Source: Oceanobacillus piezotolerans (GTDB lineage Bacteria > Bacillota > Bacilli > Bacillales > Amphibacillaceae). Taken from it: 64,000 nt of DNA. Where the stretch lies: assembly GCF_003665065.1 (NCBI RefSeq), contig NZ_RCHR01000007.1:113179-177178 (forward strand). Reading direction: 5' to 3'. The position numbers and the translations under genes were made by a program. The notes beneath the pieces were generated by a model. That model was not told the DNA's origin. It saw nothing but the letters and a program-made list of their open reading frames with translations, and did no database searches. How positions within the stretch are numbered: position 1 is the first letter of the stretch; each line of letters begins with the position of its first letter. Below are positions 54,657 through 63,095 of the stretch, one piece after another.

Positions 54657-55679
54657 TTAACTCACTTTAGGACCAAACAGTCTTAAAGCTCGAAATGGTT
54701 CATTACCCTTATTCTGTATTCTATATTTTGCTGCTTTTGCAGGTATGAAAAATTGGTCCCCCACAGTACCTGACAGGTTCGTACTACCTGCTGTAATGTC
54801 TGCTGCCCCAGAGATGATGTATAACCCGGAGAATACTCCGTTTCCTGTGATTTCCAGTTCTTTTTCCACTTCAACCACCGTCATTCGAAAATACGGTGTA
54901 TCCTTATAATCGATTAACACTTCTTCCATAGAGGATTCAGATTCATTTATTATCTTAGATAGAATTTTCCATTTTCTGAGCGTTTCTTCCCGCGTATAGC
55001 TATGGTAGTGGAAACATTCAAACATCTTCTCAAAGCCAAGTCCTTGATGACACATATAGTCATCTATTACCAAGCCAGATGGAGATGTTTTTTCTATGCG
55101 AATCGTATAGTCTGTTGGTTCTTGGATCTCCACTAACAAGCAACCTGCCCCAATTGCATGAGGAGTGCCACCTTCAATTAAGAAAGTATCTCCTTGTTTC
55201 ACCTCATATTTATGAAGACAATCTAACATTCCATTAATATCTTGCTCCTCAAAGAGCCTTGTCCATTGTTCTCTTGTAACACCAGGTTTAAATCCAAGAT
55301 AGACATGTGGCATTTCTCCGTTCACTTCCCTGCCCCCAAGGATATGCCAACACTCTGTCTTTCCAAAGCTGGAATTAAATAATTCCTTTGCTTTGACCCG
55401 GTCAGGATGTACCTGAACGGTTAACCGTTCTGCAGCATCAATTACTTTAACAAGCACCCCTGTGTGATTGCTGTATTTTTCTATATGACTTCTTCCCAGA
55501 AAATCTATAGGATTATGCTCTAATAAATCTTTTAGATAGATATCTTGCTGAGATGTTTCTATCTTGCTAAGCCCCTCATCCCGAATATGTTCCCTTCCAG
55601 TATTTCGAGCGGAAACGACGGACATGATCCAGTCTTCAGGAAAATGATTATCTTCAGGTTGCTCTGCCCCTTGCAACAT
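54657..55679 (-). CDS. Class I mannose-6-phosphate isomerase-like protein, N-terminus in question
   Basis: A 340-residue cupin-type isomerase from ATG 55679: Zn-site blocks LTVQVHPDRVKAKELF, FGKTECWHIL and IEGGTPHAIGAGCLLVEIQE are present. It would interconvert mannose-6-phosphate and fructose-6-phosphate. The same frame continues upstream of the ATG without a stop for about 43 codons and encodes PIKLSSTRVWRTYLGGKLID, a block I expect at the N-terminus of this family. No ATG, GTG or TTG occurs in that part of the frame, so the 5' end is either frameshifted or uses a rare start. A pair of TAAGCGCT motifs lies further upstream. Confidence 0.8.
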   Translation of the reverse strand: MLQGAEQPEDNHFPEDWIMSVVSARNTGREHIRDEGLSKIETSQQDIYLKDLLEHNPIDFLGRSHIEKYSNHTGVLVKVIDAAERLTVQVHPDRVKAKELFNSSFGKTECWHILGGREVNGEMPHVYLGFKPGVTREQWTRLFEEQDINGMLDCLHKYEVKQGDTFLIEGGTPHAIGAGCLLVEIQEPTDYTIRIEKTSPSGLVIDDYMCHQGLGFEKMFECFHYHSYTREETLRKWKILSKIINESESSMEEVLIDYKDTPYFRMTVVEVEKELEITGNGVFSGLYIISGAADITAGSTNLSGTVGDQFFIPAKAAKYRIQNKGNEPFRALRLFGPKVS

Positions 55680-55817
55680 GTCGATTAATTTTCCCCCTAA
55701 GTAAGTACGCCAAACTCTGGTTGATGATAGTTTAATAGGTGAAGCTGCATGAATTTTAGTCCCATTTACCCCAAACTCATCCCCCCAATTGCTGAGTATT
55801 TAGCAAATCAATAAAAG

Positions 55818-55827
55818 AGCGCTTACA
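55818..55827 (-). promoter_or_regulatory. TGTAAGCGCT motif, minus strand
   Basis: AGCGCTTACA, the reverse complement of the decamer at 55951-55960. It lies about 140 nt upstream of the isomerase ATG and resembles half of a CcpA/LacI-family operator. Confidence 0.45.
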
Positions 55828-55949
55828 GATAGTCGGATAACTATAGTTTAAAGGAATATACAGGATATATTGAATTTTGTTTTCCTGCTAATTTGTTTCA
55901 GCTTCTTAATTGATTTGCCAAACAAACTAATGTTCAAATACTATTATAT

Positions 55950-55964
55950 TTGTAAGCGCTTAAA
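55950..55964 (+). promoter_or_regulatory. cre-like site
   Basis: TTGTAAGCGCTTAAA fits the cre pattern at 14 of 15 positions, around a perfect TAAGCGCTTA palindrome. It is paired with the inverted motif at 55818-55827 and lies in the region upstream of the isomerase/symporter genes. Confidence 0.5.
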
Positions 55965-56097
55965 TGTTCAAGCACTTTTTTGAGAGTATACGAAAAAAAA
56001 GGGCTTTTCGAGTTGTTGAGATTTTCCTTTACCCAATCCGGGAATTCATTCCGATATATCCGTAGTAAAATAGTAAGGTAAATTTGACATTTAGTAT

Positions 56098-56131
56098 GAA
56101 ATATTTTACCTAATGTATAAAATATTTTACA
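56098..56131 (+). promoter_or_regulatory. Direct repeats upstream of the XRE regulator
   Basis: GAAATATTTTACC (56098-56110) and AAATATTTTACA (56120-56131) share AAATATTTTAC, 21 nt apart, i.e. two helical turns, just downstream of a TTGACA (56084-56089). A likely autoregulatory site for the small HTH protein encoded next. Confidence 0.45.
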
Positions 56132-56155
56132 TTTTATATTGAGGAGCTGGTAAAG

Positions 56156-56380
56156 GTGCCACTGCATAATAGAGTAATTAAAAACAGAATTATAGTTCTT
56201 CGGGCCGAACGCCATTTATCGCAAAAGGATGTAGCTGATGGAGTTGGTGTAAGCCGGCAAACGATTATTTCATTGGAAAAGAATAGATATAATCCATCAT
56301 TAAAATTAGCATTTGATTTGGCGGTCTTTTTTGGAGTGGATATAAATGATGTTTTTCAATACGAAAGGGAGGACGAATGA
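56156..56380 (+). CDS. Small XRE-family (Cro/C1-type HTH) regulator
   Basis: A 74-residue HTH protein: NRIIVLRAERHLSQKDVADG, then VGVSRQTIISLEKNRYNPSL and FFGVDINDVF. The family consists of a lone HTH domain usually paired with a small membrane protein, as here. It starts at GTG 56156 after GAGGAG. The stop overlaps the next start by 4 nt. Confidence 0.85.
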   Translation: MPLHNRVIKNRIIVLRAERHLSQKDVADGVGVSRQTIISLEKNRYNPSLKLAFDLAVFFGVDINDVFQYEREDE

Positions 56381-56685
56381 TATTGGATGTATTCATTGCT
56401 ATATTGCGAGTGCTTTATGTTCTTATTTTTTTCGGAGCAATGTTCATCTCGCTGCGTTTTGAATGGGGAAGAGAAGGTAAAGATGAGCGAGGAAGAGCAA
56501 TTGCCAACAAATCCTATGGCATTATCTTTCCCCTTTTACCGTTAGGCTGGTTTAGCATTGAACTAATAAATGATTATATACAGCCAATAAGTTATGAAAC
56601 TTATAAGCTGCTTATTTGGTTTTTATTAACCGGACTTTTTATTTTCCATGCTATTAATCTTATGGTATTAAAAAGAAATTATTAG
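56377..56685 (+). CDS. Small three-helix membrane protein paired with the XRE regulator
   Basis: A 102-residue protein with three membrane helices (about residues 5-25, 46-64 and 75-95) and a conserved-looking loop FEWGREGKDERGRAIANKSY. Coupled by ATGA overlap to the HTH gene. Related HTH/membrane-protein pairs in Firmicutes are of unknown function (DUF2178-like). The DERG loop is typical of that group. Confidence 0.72.
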   Translation: MILDVFIAILRVLYVLIFFGAMFISLRFEWGREGKDERGRAIANKSYGIIFPLLPLGWFSIELINDYIQPISYETYKLLIWFLLTGLFIFHAINLMVLKRNY

Positions 56686-56800
56686 ATGAGAGAATGGATA
56701 CTTGCTGGATTGGCAGATTGATCTGATACAAGGTTCTTCCATTACTTTTTAATTTGTTTCATTTGGGATACCACTTGCTTTTCGCATCCATAAAATATTT

Positions 56801-56830
56801 AAGGCGCCCAAGGAAGTTCTTGAGCACCTT
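56801..56830 (-). terminator. Terminator of the TRAP operon (minus strand)
   Basis: A 12-bp imperfect stem (56801-56812 with 56819-56830, two mismatches), followed on the minus strand by AAATATTTTATG. Confidence 0.6.
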
Positions 56831-56839
56831 TAAGCTATG

Positions 56840-58843
56840 TTAACCACTGGCTTTTTGCAATTCCCCTTTTGAATTGTTATCCCGTTTGTTAATAAACTGC
56901 CATGCTACCATGGCGATAAACGCAGCCAATCCGATTAAATCTGAAAAACCTTCTGGGTAGATTAAGAGAAGTCCTGCGATAACAGCTATAATCCTTTCTA
57001 TCCAGTTAATCCTTCTGTACCAGTAACCAATCAAACCTGCGCCTATTGCTACCATACCGGTAATGGCGGTAATGAGAATCCATGATACTTCCAGGAAGGT
57101 GGTATCAATCATTAATAATTGTGGTTGCATTACAAACATGTACGGGATGATAAACGCTGCAACGGCTAGCTTGGTTGCATTCACTCCTGTCCTAATCGGC
57201 TCCCCTCCAGATATCCCGGTTGCAGCAAAGGCCGCTAACGCTACTGGTGGTGTGATGTCTGCTACAATACCAAAGTAGAAGACAAACATATGTCCCGCCA
57301 GTACTGGAATAGCTACCTCCAGCTGATCATTTAGAGCTAAAATAGCCGGTAAAGCAATGGTAGAGGTAATTATATAGTTAGCCGTGGTAGGGGATCCCAT
57401 TCCCAAAATAATCGACGTAACCATGGTAAAGAATAGTGTCAGCATTAACTGAATCTCAGCTGAGCTCGCTATGGTCGCTGCTAAATCTACAAGCCCATTT
57501 CCCAGTTTTAAGCCTAATCCTGTTTTGGTAACAACACCTACAATAATCCCGGCACATGCAGTTGCTGCTGCGACCCCTAATGCAGCCCGCGCTCCTTCCG
57601 TTAAGGCAAAAAGGAACTTGCCAGGTGTGATTCGCGTATCCTTTCTGAAAAGGCTTACGATGATTGTAAATAAAATCCCATAAAGTGCAGCCCTTTCAAT
57701 ACTGAAGCCTAATGAGAGAAAGATAATAATGGCTAATATTGGAGACAAGAGATATAGTTTCTTAGCTACTTCTCTTTTAGACGGTATGTCTTCCTTTGGC
57801 AATCCTAATAAACCTAACCTCTTCGCTTCAAAATGTGTCATTATCCATATACCAGTGAAGTATAGTATTGCTGGTATGACAGCGGCTTTTGCAATTTCCC
57901 AATAAGGAACTCCGGCAAATTCAACCATTAGAAATGCTGCCGCTCCCATAACAGGTGGCATGATTTGTCCACCGGTTGACGCGGCCGCTTCTACCGCCCC
58001 TGCAAAGTTTTTATGATAACCAAGCCGCTTCATCATTGGAATCGTATAGGAACCCGACTGTACCACATTGGCCACTGAACTCCCAGAGATAGTCCCTTCA
58101 AGCGCACTGGAAAAAATCGCAACTTTAGCTGGACCACCGATACGTCTACCTGCAATCGCAATAGCCAAATCGTTAAAATAGTTTCCTACCCCTGTTTGAA
58201 CGAGAAAGGCACCAAATAATAGAAATAAAAAGATATAAGTAGAGGAAACCTGTAATGGTGTGCCCAATATACCTTCTGTTGTAAAGAACATCGAATCAAT
58301 TAATTGCTCCAAACTAAGCCCTCTGTGTGCTAGCATTCCTGGCATATATTGTCCGAATAGAGCATATAGCATAAACGCTACGGCAATAATTGTAATTGGC
58401 AAACCCACCGCTCGCCTTGACGCCTCTAAAACTAGCAGGATTGCCAACCCCCCAATAATCAACTGAGCGCCGCTAATTCCACCAATTTGCTGCACTAACG
58501 TATCATAAAATAATGGCCAGTAACCACAGACAAGAATGGAAAGCGAAACTAGCAGACAATCATACCAAGCGATTTTTCGATTATTCCCTTTTTTCCTAGC
58601 AGGGAATAATAAGAAGATAAGCACTAATGCAAATCCTAAGTGAACGGTTCTCTGGATATATGCCGTATATTGACCAAAAGCTCCTGTATAGATTTGAAAG
58701 AGTGAAAAAGCAAGCATAATAACAAATACAGTCATTCCAATCTTACCTGTTAAATTTCGCGTCCTTGCCTCAGCGTCATATTTTTGCATGATGGCGTCCT
58801 GTTCTTCTGCTGACAACTGATCCTTATCTAATTTTTCAGTCAT
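56840..58843 (-). CDS. TRAP transporter fused permease (4TM/12TM, TAXI type)
   Basis: A 667-residue fused small and large TRAP permease with about 16-18 membrane helices. The DctM-type landmarks are visible: FSSALEGTISGSSVANVVQS, TGGQIMPPVMGAAAFLMVEF and LGMGSPTTANYIITS, plus ITPPVALAAFAATGISGGEP. It is the transport channel of a sodium-driven binding-protein-dependent system. The last gene of a minus-strand operon (binding protein, DUF1850 protein, permease), overlapping the DUF1850 gene by 8 nt. Confidence 0.93.
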   Translation of the reverse strand: MTEKLDKDQLSAEEQDAIMQKYDAEARTRNLTGKIGMTVFVIMLAFSLFQIYTGAFGQYTAYIQRTVHLGFALVLIFLLFPARKKGNNRKIAWYDCLLVSLSILVCGYWPLFYDTLVQQIGGISGAQLIIGGLAILLVLEASRRAVGLPITIIAVAFMLYALFGQYMPGMLAHRGLSLEQLIDSMFFTTEGILGTPLQVSSTYIFLFLLFGAFLVQTGVGNYFNDLAIAIAGRRIGGPAKVAIFSSALEGTISGSSVANVVQSGSYTIPMMKRLGYHKNFAGAVEAAASTGGQIMPPVMGAAAFLMVEFAGVPYWEIAKAAVIPAILYFTGIWIMTHFEAKRLGLLGLPKEDIPSKREVAKKLYLLSPILAIIIFLSLGFSIERAALYGILFTIIVSLFRKDTRITPGKFLFALTEGARAALGVAAATACAGIIVGVVTKTGLGLKLGNGLVDLAATIASSAEIQLMLTLFFTMVTSIILGMGSPTTANYIITSTIALPAILALNDQLEVAIPVLAGHMFVFYFGIVADITPPVALAAFAATGISGGEPIRTGVNATKLAVAAFIIPYMFVMQPQLLMIDTTFLEVSWILITAITGMVAIGAGLIGYWYRRINWIERIIAVIAGLLLIYPEGFSDLIGLAAFIAMVAWQFINKRDNNSKGELQKASG

Positions 58844-59360
58844 GAATTCTCGCTCCCTTCATTGTTTGCCATAACGTTAAATTCTCAACCTTAACTGTAA
58901 ACCATGCTCCTGGGTTAAAATATTCATTGAACCAAACTAAATTCTCCTGGTTCTCCCCCCATACAAGGCGATTCTCTGATACCGTTTTTCCATTTCGAAT
59001 GTTCATGGATGGAAAGATGTTATCAAGACCTTTTATGTGGTATTTCCCATCCACATATTCAAATTCTTCACCTGCTAACGCATTGGATGGCATCCCTATC
59101 CCGAATTCTTCATAGATTATTTCATTCTGCTTAATTTGTAGATCATCGGTTATGATATATTTCTCTACCACATCAGTAAGGTGGATGGAATGAGTAAATA
59201 TCAACTGAAATCTGTCTCCTTTACTTACTGGCAGGTATGCTTCTATCTGATTTGTATTTTCTTTATAAAAAACTAAAGATGTTCGAATAGGGACGAGTAA
59301 TATAAGTGCTGCTATTGCAACAGCTGAAACGAGGATGATTTGCTTCCGTTGTAATGTCAT
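58836..59360 (-). CDS. DUF1850 protein of TAXI-TRAP operons
   Basis: A 174-residue protein with one N-terminal membrane anchor (about residues 8-28) and an extracytoplasmic domain containing FTHSIHLTDVVEKYII and YEEFGIGMPSNALAGE, the DUF1850 pattern. DUF1850 genes are found almost only with TAXI-type TRAP transporters; its exact role is unknown. The stop overlaps the permease start. Confidence 0.88.
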   Translation of the reverse strand: MTLQRKQIILVSAVAIAALILLVPIRTSLVFYKENTNQIEAYLPVSKGDRFQLIFTHSIHLTDVVEKYIITDDLQIKQNEIIYEEFGIGMPSNALAGEEFEYVDGKYHIKGLDNIFPSMNIRNGKTVSENRLVWGENQENLVWFNEYFNPGAWFTVKVENLTLWQTMKGARIHD

Positions 59361-59396
59361 TTTTCTCTTCCTTATAAAACAATATTAAAAATGTAT

Positions 59397-59446
59397 AGGC
59401 CGGGAGCATCACCTAAAACATAGGTTTAACAACCGGCCTTTTATTA
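59397..59446. other. Hairpin between binding-protein and DUF1850 genes
   Basis: A 7-bp GC-rich stem AGGCCGG (59397-59403) with CCGGCCT (59433-59439) and an inner ACCT/AGGT stem, followed on the plus strand by TTTATTA. In the minus-strand operon it sits after the binding-protein gene, where a partial terminator or 3'-stabilising hairpin would make binding protein more abundant than permease. Confidence 0.6.
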
Positions 59447-59468
59447 ACCAGGTGAGAGATTTTATCGC

Positions 59469-59486
59469 AGGTTAACTGGCTGTAAG
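59469..59486 (+). repeat. Dispersed 18-bp repeat, copy 2
   Basis: Identical to 5840-5857 (AGGTTAACTGGCTGTAAG). It lies between the binding-protein stop and the hairpin at 59397. Confidence 0.6.
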
Positions 59487-59508
59487 CCCCCCTGAGTGAA
59501 GTTTCCCT

Positions 59509-60504
59509 TTATTCTAAGACACCCTGTTCTTCAAAATACTTTTGTGCTCCAGGATGGAAGTCAATGCTAATCCCCTCCACTGCAGCCTCTACTGAAATAA
59601 ATTCTGCTTTTGCATGCGAAATGCTATCTACATTATCATAAAGGGCCTTCGTAATATCATAAACAACATCTTCTGAAAGATTGTCAGATACCGCTAACAT
59701 CGCAAGAACTGCGACTGTAGTGACATCCTCTTCCAGTCCATACGTTCCAGCCGTTACAGTATCAGCTGCATAGTATGGATATTTTTCTATAAGTTCGTCG
59801 ATTTTCCCTTGTTCAATGGGAACAATCGTAACTCCTGTCGTTGCAGACAAGCCCTCTACGGCACCTGTAGGAGTACCAGCCGTTATAAAGGCAGCATCAA
59901 TATTTCCATCTTGAATTCCACCTGTAGATTCACCAAAGTCAAGATTCTGTGCGTCAACGTCATCCATTGTCATCCCATGGAGTTCAAGAATTTGTTCGGC
60001 ATTAACATAAGTTCCTGAACCAGGTGCACCAACTGATACTGTTTTCCCAGCTAGATCTTCTACAGAAGCAATACCAGAATCCGCTTTTGTTACGATTTGA
60101 ACGGTCTCTGGATAAAGTGACCCGAGTGCAAGTACATTATCGACCGGATTACCTTCGAAGGAATTTGTGCCTTCAATAGCATTAGCAACTACGTCGGTTT
60201 GGACAAAAGCAATTTCTGCTTCTTCCTCCTGCAAAGCGATAATATTATCCGCTGAAGCATTAGAAGATACGGCATCTGTCTGAATTCCAGTTTCATCTGA
60301 AATGATTTTAGCCATTTCTCCGCCTAGAGGATAATATGTACCACTTGTTCCACCAGTTAACATACTTAAGAATTTAGGGTTTTCTCCCTCGCCGTCAGTT
60401 GAACCTCCATCACCTGATGCATCATCTCCACTTCCACAGGCAACTAAAAATAAAGCAACAATTAATAAGATTGCAACTAAAAGAATCGGACTTCTCTTTT
60501 TCAT
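59509..60504 (-). CDS. TAXI-family TRAP solute-binding lipoprotein
   Basis: A 331-residue lipoprotein: signal with lipobox LVAC, a Gly/Asp/Ser linker, then a TAXI-type binding domain (FLSMLTGGTSGTYYPLGGEM, GKTVSVGAPGSGTYVNAEQI, MLAVSDNLSEDVVYDITKAL). It captures the substrate (glutamate or other carboxylates in studied members) for the fused permease. The start is set at 60504, preceded by AAAGGGGGAG on the minus strand; a longer frame to 60555 lacks a ribosome site. First gene of the operon. Confidence 0.92.
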   Translation of the reverse strand: MKKRSPILLVAILLIVALFLVACGSGDDASGDGGSTDGEGENPKFLSMLTGGTSGTYYPLGGEMAKIISDETGIQTDAVSSNASADNIIALQEEEAEIAFVQTDVVANAIEGTNSFEGNPVDNVLALGSLYPETVQIVTKADSGIASVEDLAGKTVSVGAPGSGTYVNAEQILELHGMTMDDVDAQNLDFGESTGGIQDGNIDAAFITAGTPTGAVEGLSATTGVTIVPIEQGKIDELIEKYPYYAADTVTAGTYGLEEDVTTVAVLAMLAVSDNLSEDVVYDITKALYDNVDSISHAKAEFISVEAAVEGISIDFHPGAQKYFEEQGVLE

Positions 60505-60634
60505 ACAAACTCCCCCTTTTAACCATTGGTAATCATATTTTACAGTTAATCCCAACGTATTGTCAAACTATTCTATATAATATTTGTTTTATTAATTATC
60601 ATATGATTACAAATATAATGTAATTTATTCCAGG

Positions 60635-60702
60635 AAGCGTATTCTCGAGAGCATTATTGCGTTAGGGCTCTCGCTCAAGTAGGGTATGCTTCTTTAATTT
60701 TA
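60635..60702. other. Nested intergenic hairpin
   Basis: Outer AAGCGTA (60635-60641) with TATGCTT (60685-60691), inner CGAGAGC (60646-60652) with GCTCTCG (60667-60673), followed by a T-rich tail on the plus strand. No gene ends just upstream on that strand, so it may end an unannotated small RNA or lie in the leader of the minus-strand TRAP operon. Confidence 0.4.
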
Positions 60703-60828
60703 TATTTTTACTAAGCCACAATGTTACGGTGGCATCGCCATAACACGTGCGATATTACGAGTTTTAGGTAACCAAAAGCCTAGTCTAAGAATAGTTTGTA
60801 AAGAAAGCGAATTTAAGGAGGTTATCCT

Positions 60829-61134
60829 ATGCAACCATATTTTAATCAGAATGCTGCATATCCCGAAAGAGATAAAGCGGATCATCATGAAAAGTGCAGA
60901 AAACACTTGTATCATTTTGTTCAAGTTGAATTGAATGATGGATCTATTTACCAGGGCATACTTCATAGCTATGACGGGGAGAAAATGTATCTCCTTATGC
61001 CTAGAGACCATCATCGTACAGATGAAACCAGTGGTGAAAATAGACTTTTCCCTTTCTTTGGGCCATTTGGGTTGTTTGGATTCCCGTTCTTTGGGATAAG
61101 AAGATTCGGACCATTTTTCCCCTTCTTTATCTAA
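60829..61134 (+). CDS. Small LSm-like protein with aromatic C-terminus
   Basis: A 101-residue protein: residues about 27-62 read FVQVELNDGSIYQGILHSYDGEKMYLLMP, an Sm/LSm-like strand pattern, and the last 35 residues are rich in Phe/Gly/Pro (FFGPFGLFGFPFFG). Similar small proteins in spore-formers are often spore-coat or surface associated; that is inference. AAGGAGG precedes ATG 60829. Function unknown. Confidence 0.72.
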   Translation: MQPYFNQNAAYPERDKADHHEKCRKHLYHFVQVELNDGSIYQGILHSYDGEKMYLLMPRDHHRTDETSGENRLFPFFGPFGLFGFPFFGIRRFGPFFPFFI

Positions 61135-61230
61135 ATTTTCAACATGAGGAAACGAGGCTGTTGCTAAACCTTTAAGTGACAGCCTTAGTTCATATTAGGC
61201 AGAACTTTGTTATCCTTATCTGCCAAAAAG

Positions 61231-61270
61231 AGGCTCGCAGCGGTAATGTCGCTACAAGCCCCTTTTATTT
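61231..61270. terminator. Imperfect hairpin with T-rich tail
   Basis: GAGGCT.GCAGCG (61231-61243) can pair imperfectly with CGCTAC.AGCCCC (61251-61263), followed by TTTTATTT. It lies between the LSm-like gene and the convergent methyltransferase gene. Confidence 0.5.
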
Positions 61271-61332
61271 GCTCTTGGATAGTGCCATACCGTTAATCTT
61301 ATAAATCATTTCAATAAAGAGTTTCTAAATAG

Positions 61333-62031
61333 CTATTTCGTACATGAAAATACTCTATAGTCCAAAGCGCCCTCATATTTTAGTGTCAAATTAAAATGCT
61401 GAAATATCACCTGATAAAGTTCAGGCTCAATAGACTCTGGATACTCAAATTCAGGCATGGAATGATTTTGATGGATAGATGGTTCTATGATAAGAGTTTC
61501 TATATCTTTAAAATTGGCCTGTTCAAATAAATTAATCCAGTCCTTTTCCATGAGGATCGAATCTAATCCATAAAATTGTTTAATTTCCTCTTGTGAATTC
61601 GAATCGAGCTTCCTATTAACAGTTAATTCATTAGCAATAAACCGACCGTCATGCTTTAATAAGCGGAATATTTCCTTTAGTGCTTTAGGCTTGTTGACAA
61701 AAGAGAGAACAGATTCGGAAATAATGAAGTCATACTTACTGTCTTCTAAAGGACATTTTTCTATTGAGCCCTGAATAATTTCTACGGGTAATTGGTGTTT
61801 TAACATTCTATTTTTAGCTTTTTCAATCATAATAGGGCTGATATCTAACCCTGTTACTTTCGCCCCGTAATGATCCCCTAGATAGGCGGCGGTAAGCCCG
61901 GTACCACACCCTACATCTAATATGTGGGAGTGTCTGTTAATCTTTTCTTTCTTAAATATTTCTTTTGTTAAGTTCATACCGCCAGGATGTGCACCACTCA
62001 CACCAAATTTGGACAAAAAATCTAAATACAT
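61333..62031 (-). CDS. Class I SAM-dependent methyltransferase
   Basis: A 232-residue methyltransferase from ATG 62031: motif I HILDVGCGTGLTAAYLG, motif II region KVTGLDISPIMIEKA and motif III area SKYDFIISESVLSFV. The small N-terminal cap DFLSKFGVSGAHPGGMNLTK is shared by a Bacillus group of UbiE/COQ5-like small-molecule methyltransferases. A GTG at 62052 would add seven residues; the ATG fits better, with TGGGGC upstream. Substrate unknown. Confidence 0.83.
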   Translation of the reverse strand: MYLDFLSKFGVSGAHPGGMNLTKEIFKKEKINRHSHILDVGCGTGLTAAYLGDHYGAKVTGLDISPIMIEKAKNRMLKHQLPVEIIQGSIEKCPLEDSKYDFIISESVLSFVNKPKALKEIFRLLKHDGRFIANELTVNRKLDSNSQEEIKQFYGLDSILMEKDWINLFEQANFKDIETLIIEPSIHQNHSMPEFEYPESIEPELYQVIFQHFNLTLKYEGALDYRVFSCTK

Positions 62032-62316
62032 AGAAGCCCCAATGAGAATCACCTACTCCATTTATGTTAATCATATAGTATGAAGATAAAATTAAGATGG
62101 TTCTTTCCAAGCACAGAACCCTAACTGCTTTCTTCAAAGTTAAGGTAAGAAAAATGTTCCTGACACTAAGTTTGAAATGTTACTTATTAAAACATGGATC
62201 GAATAAAACTAGCAAAGGCAAGCATCGATACAATAAATCAGTTATTACTTTAAACGAGAAATAAAAAAGTAAAAACAGGCTATCATATGACTAATAAAAA
62301 AATCGGGGTGGGAAGA

Positions 62317-63027
62317 TTGCCTGACTATATCGAAGTGGCGTTGAGATCTATTATTTCATTCAGTGTATTATTAATTGGGGCAAAAATATTAGGTAAGCAA
62401 ACGATATCGAAAATGACCATGTTTGATTTTGTTGCGGCCATTACATTAGGGGCGATTGCAGCAAATTTGGCCTTTAATACCACGATAAAGTTACATCTTA
62501 CCGTTATTGCTCTTATAATTTATGTAGCCATTATTTTTCTTACTGAATATATTTCGTTAAAAAGCAGAAGAGGAAGAAGGTTTCTAGCCGGAGATCCAAC
62601 AGTTGTGATTCAAAATGGAAAAATATTAGAAGAAAATATGGGGAAAATGCGTTATACATTGGATTATTTAAATCAACAACTAAGGGAAAAAGATGTTTTT
62701 AATATCGAGGAAGTACTCTTTGCGATACTCGAAACAAATGGCACGCTCACAGTATTAAAAAAGCCACAATTTAGAAATGTAATAAGACAAGATCTGAAGA
62801 TAACGGTAATGCCAGAAAAGAAGATGCCTATTGAACTTATTATGGATAGAGAAATAATAAAAGAAAACTTAGAACAAAATGGATTAACGACTTCGTGGTT
62901 GGAATTAGAGTTGAGAAAACGCAATTTGACAAAGTATGATGTTGTTTACGCGGTACTCGCTGCTAACGGCAAAATGTATGTGGATACATTTAAAGATTAT
63001 ATTCATTCCCCAATTGATAAAGAATAA
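62317..63027 (+). CDS. DUF421 (YetF/YdfR-like) membrane protein
   Basis: A 236-residue protein from TTG 62317 with three N-terminal membrane helices (PDYIEVALRSIISFSVLLIG, MTMFDFVAAITLGAIAANLA, LTVIALIIYVAIIFLTEYIS) and a cytoplasmic DUF421 domain with TVVIQNGKILEENM and the repeated strand-helix units. Start TTG 62317 follows GGGGTGGGA; an ATG at 62287 in frame would add ten residues but has a poorer ribosome site. Family members affect stress resistance in spore-formers, mechanism unknown. Confidence 0.85.
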   Translation: MPDYIEVALRSIISFSVLLIGAKILGKQTISKMTMFDFVAAITLGAIAANLAFNTTIKLHLTVIALIIYVAIIFLTEYISLKSRRGRRFLAGDPTVVIQNGKILEENMGKMRYTLDYLNQQLREKDVFNIEEVLFAILETNGTLTVLKKPQFRNVIRQDLKITVMPEKKMPIELIMDREIIKENLEQNGLTTSWLELELRKRNLTKYDVVYAVLAANGKMYVDTFKDYIHSPIDKE

Positions 63028-63095
63028 TGAATGATGCTGTAGCGGCGAAAAACCACCTGGTAAAATAAGAGGAAAATCAATTTTAATGCCTTCTT

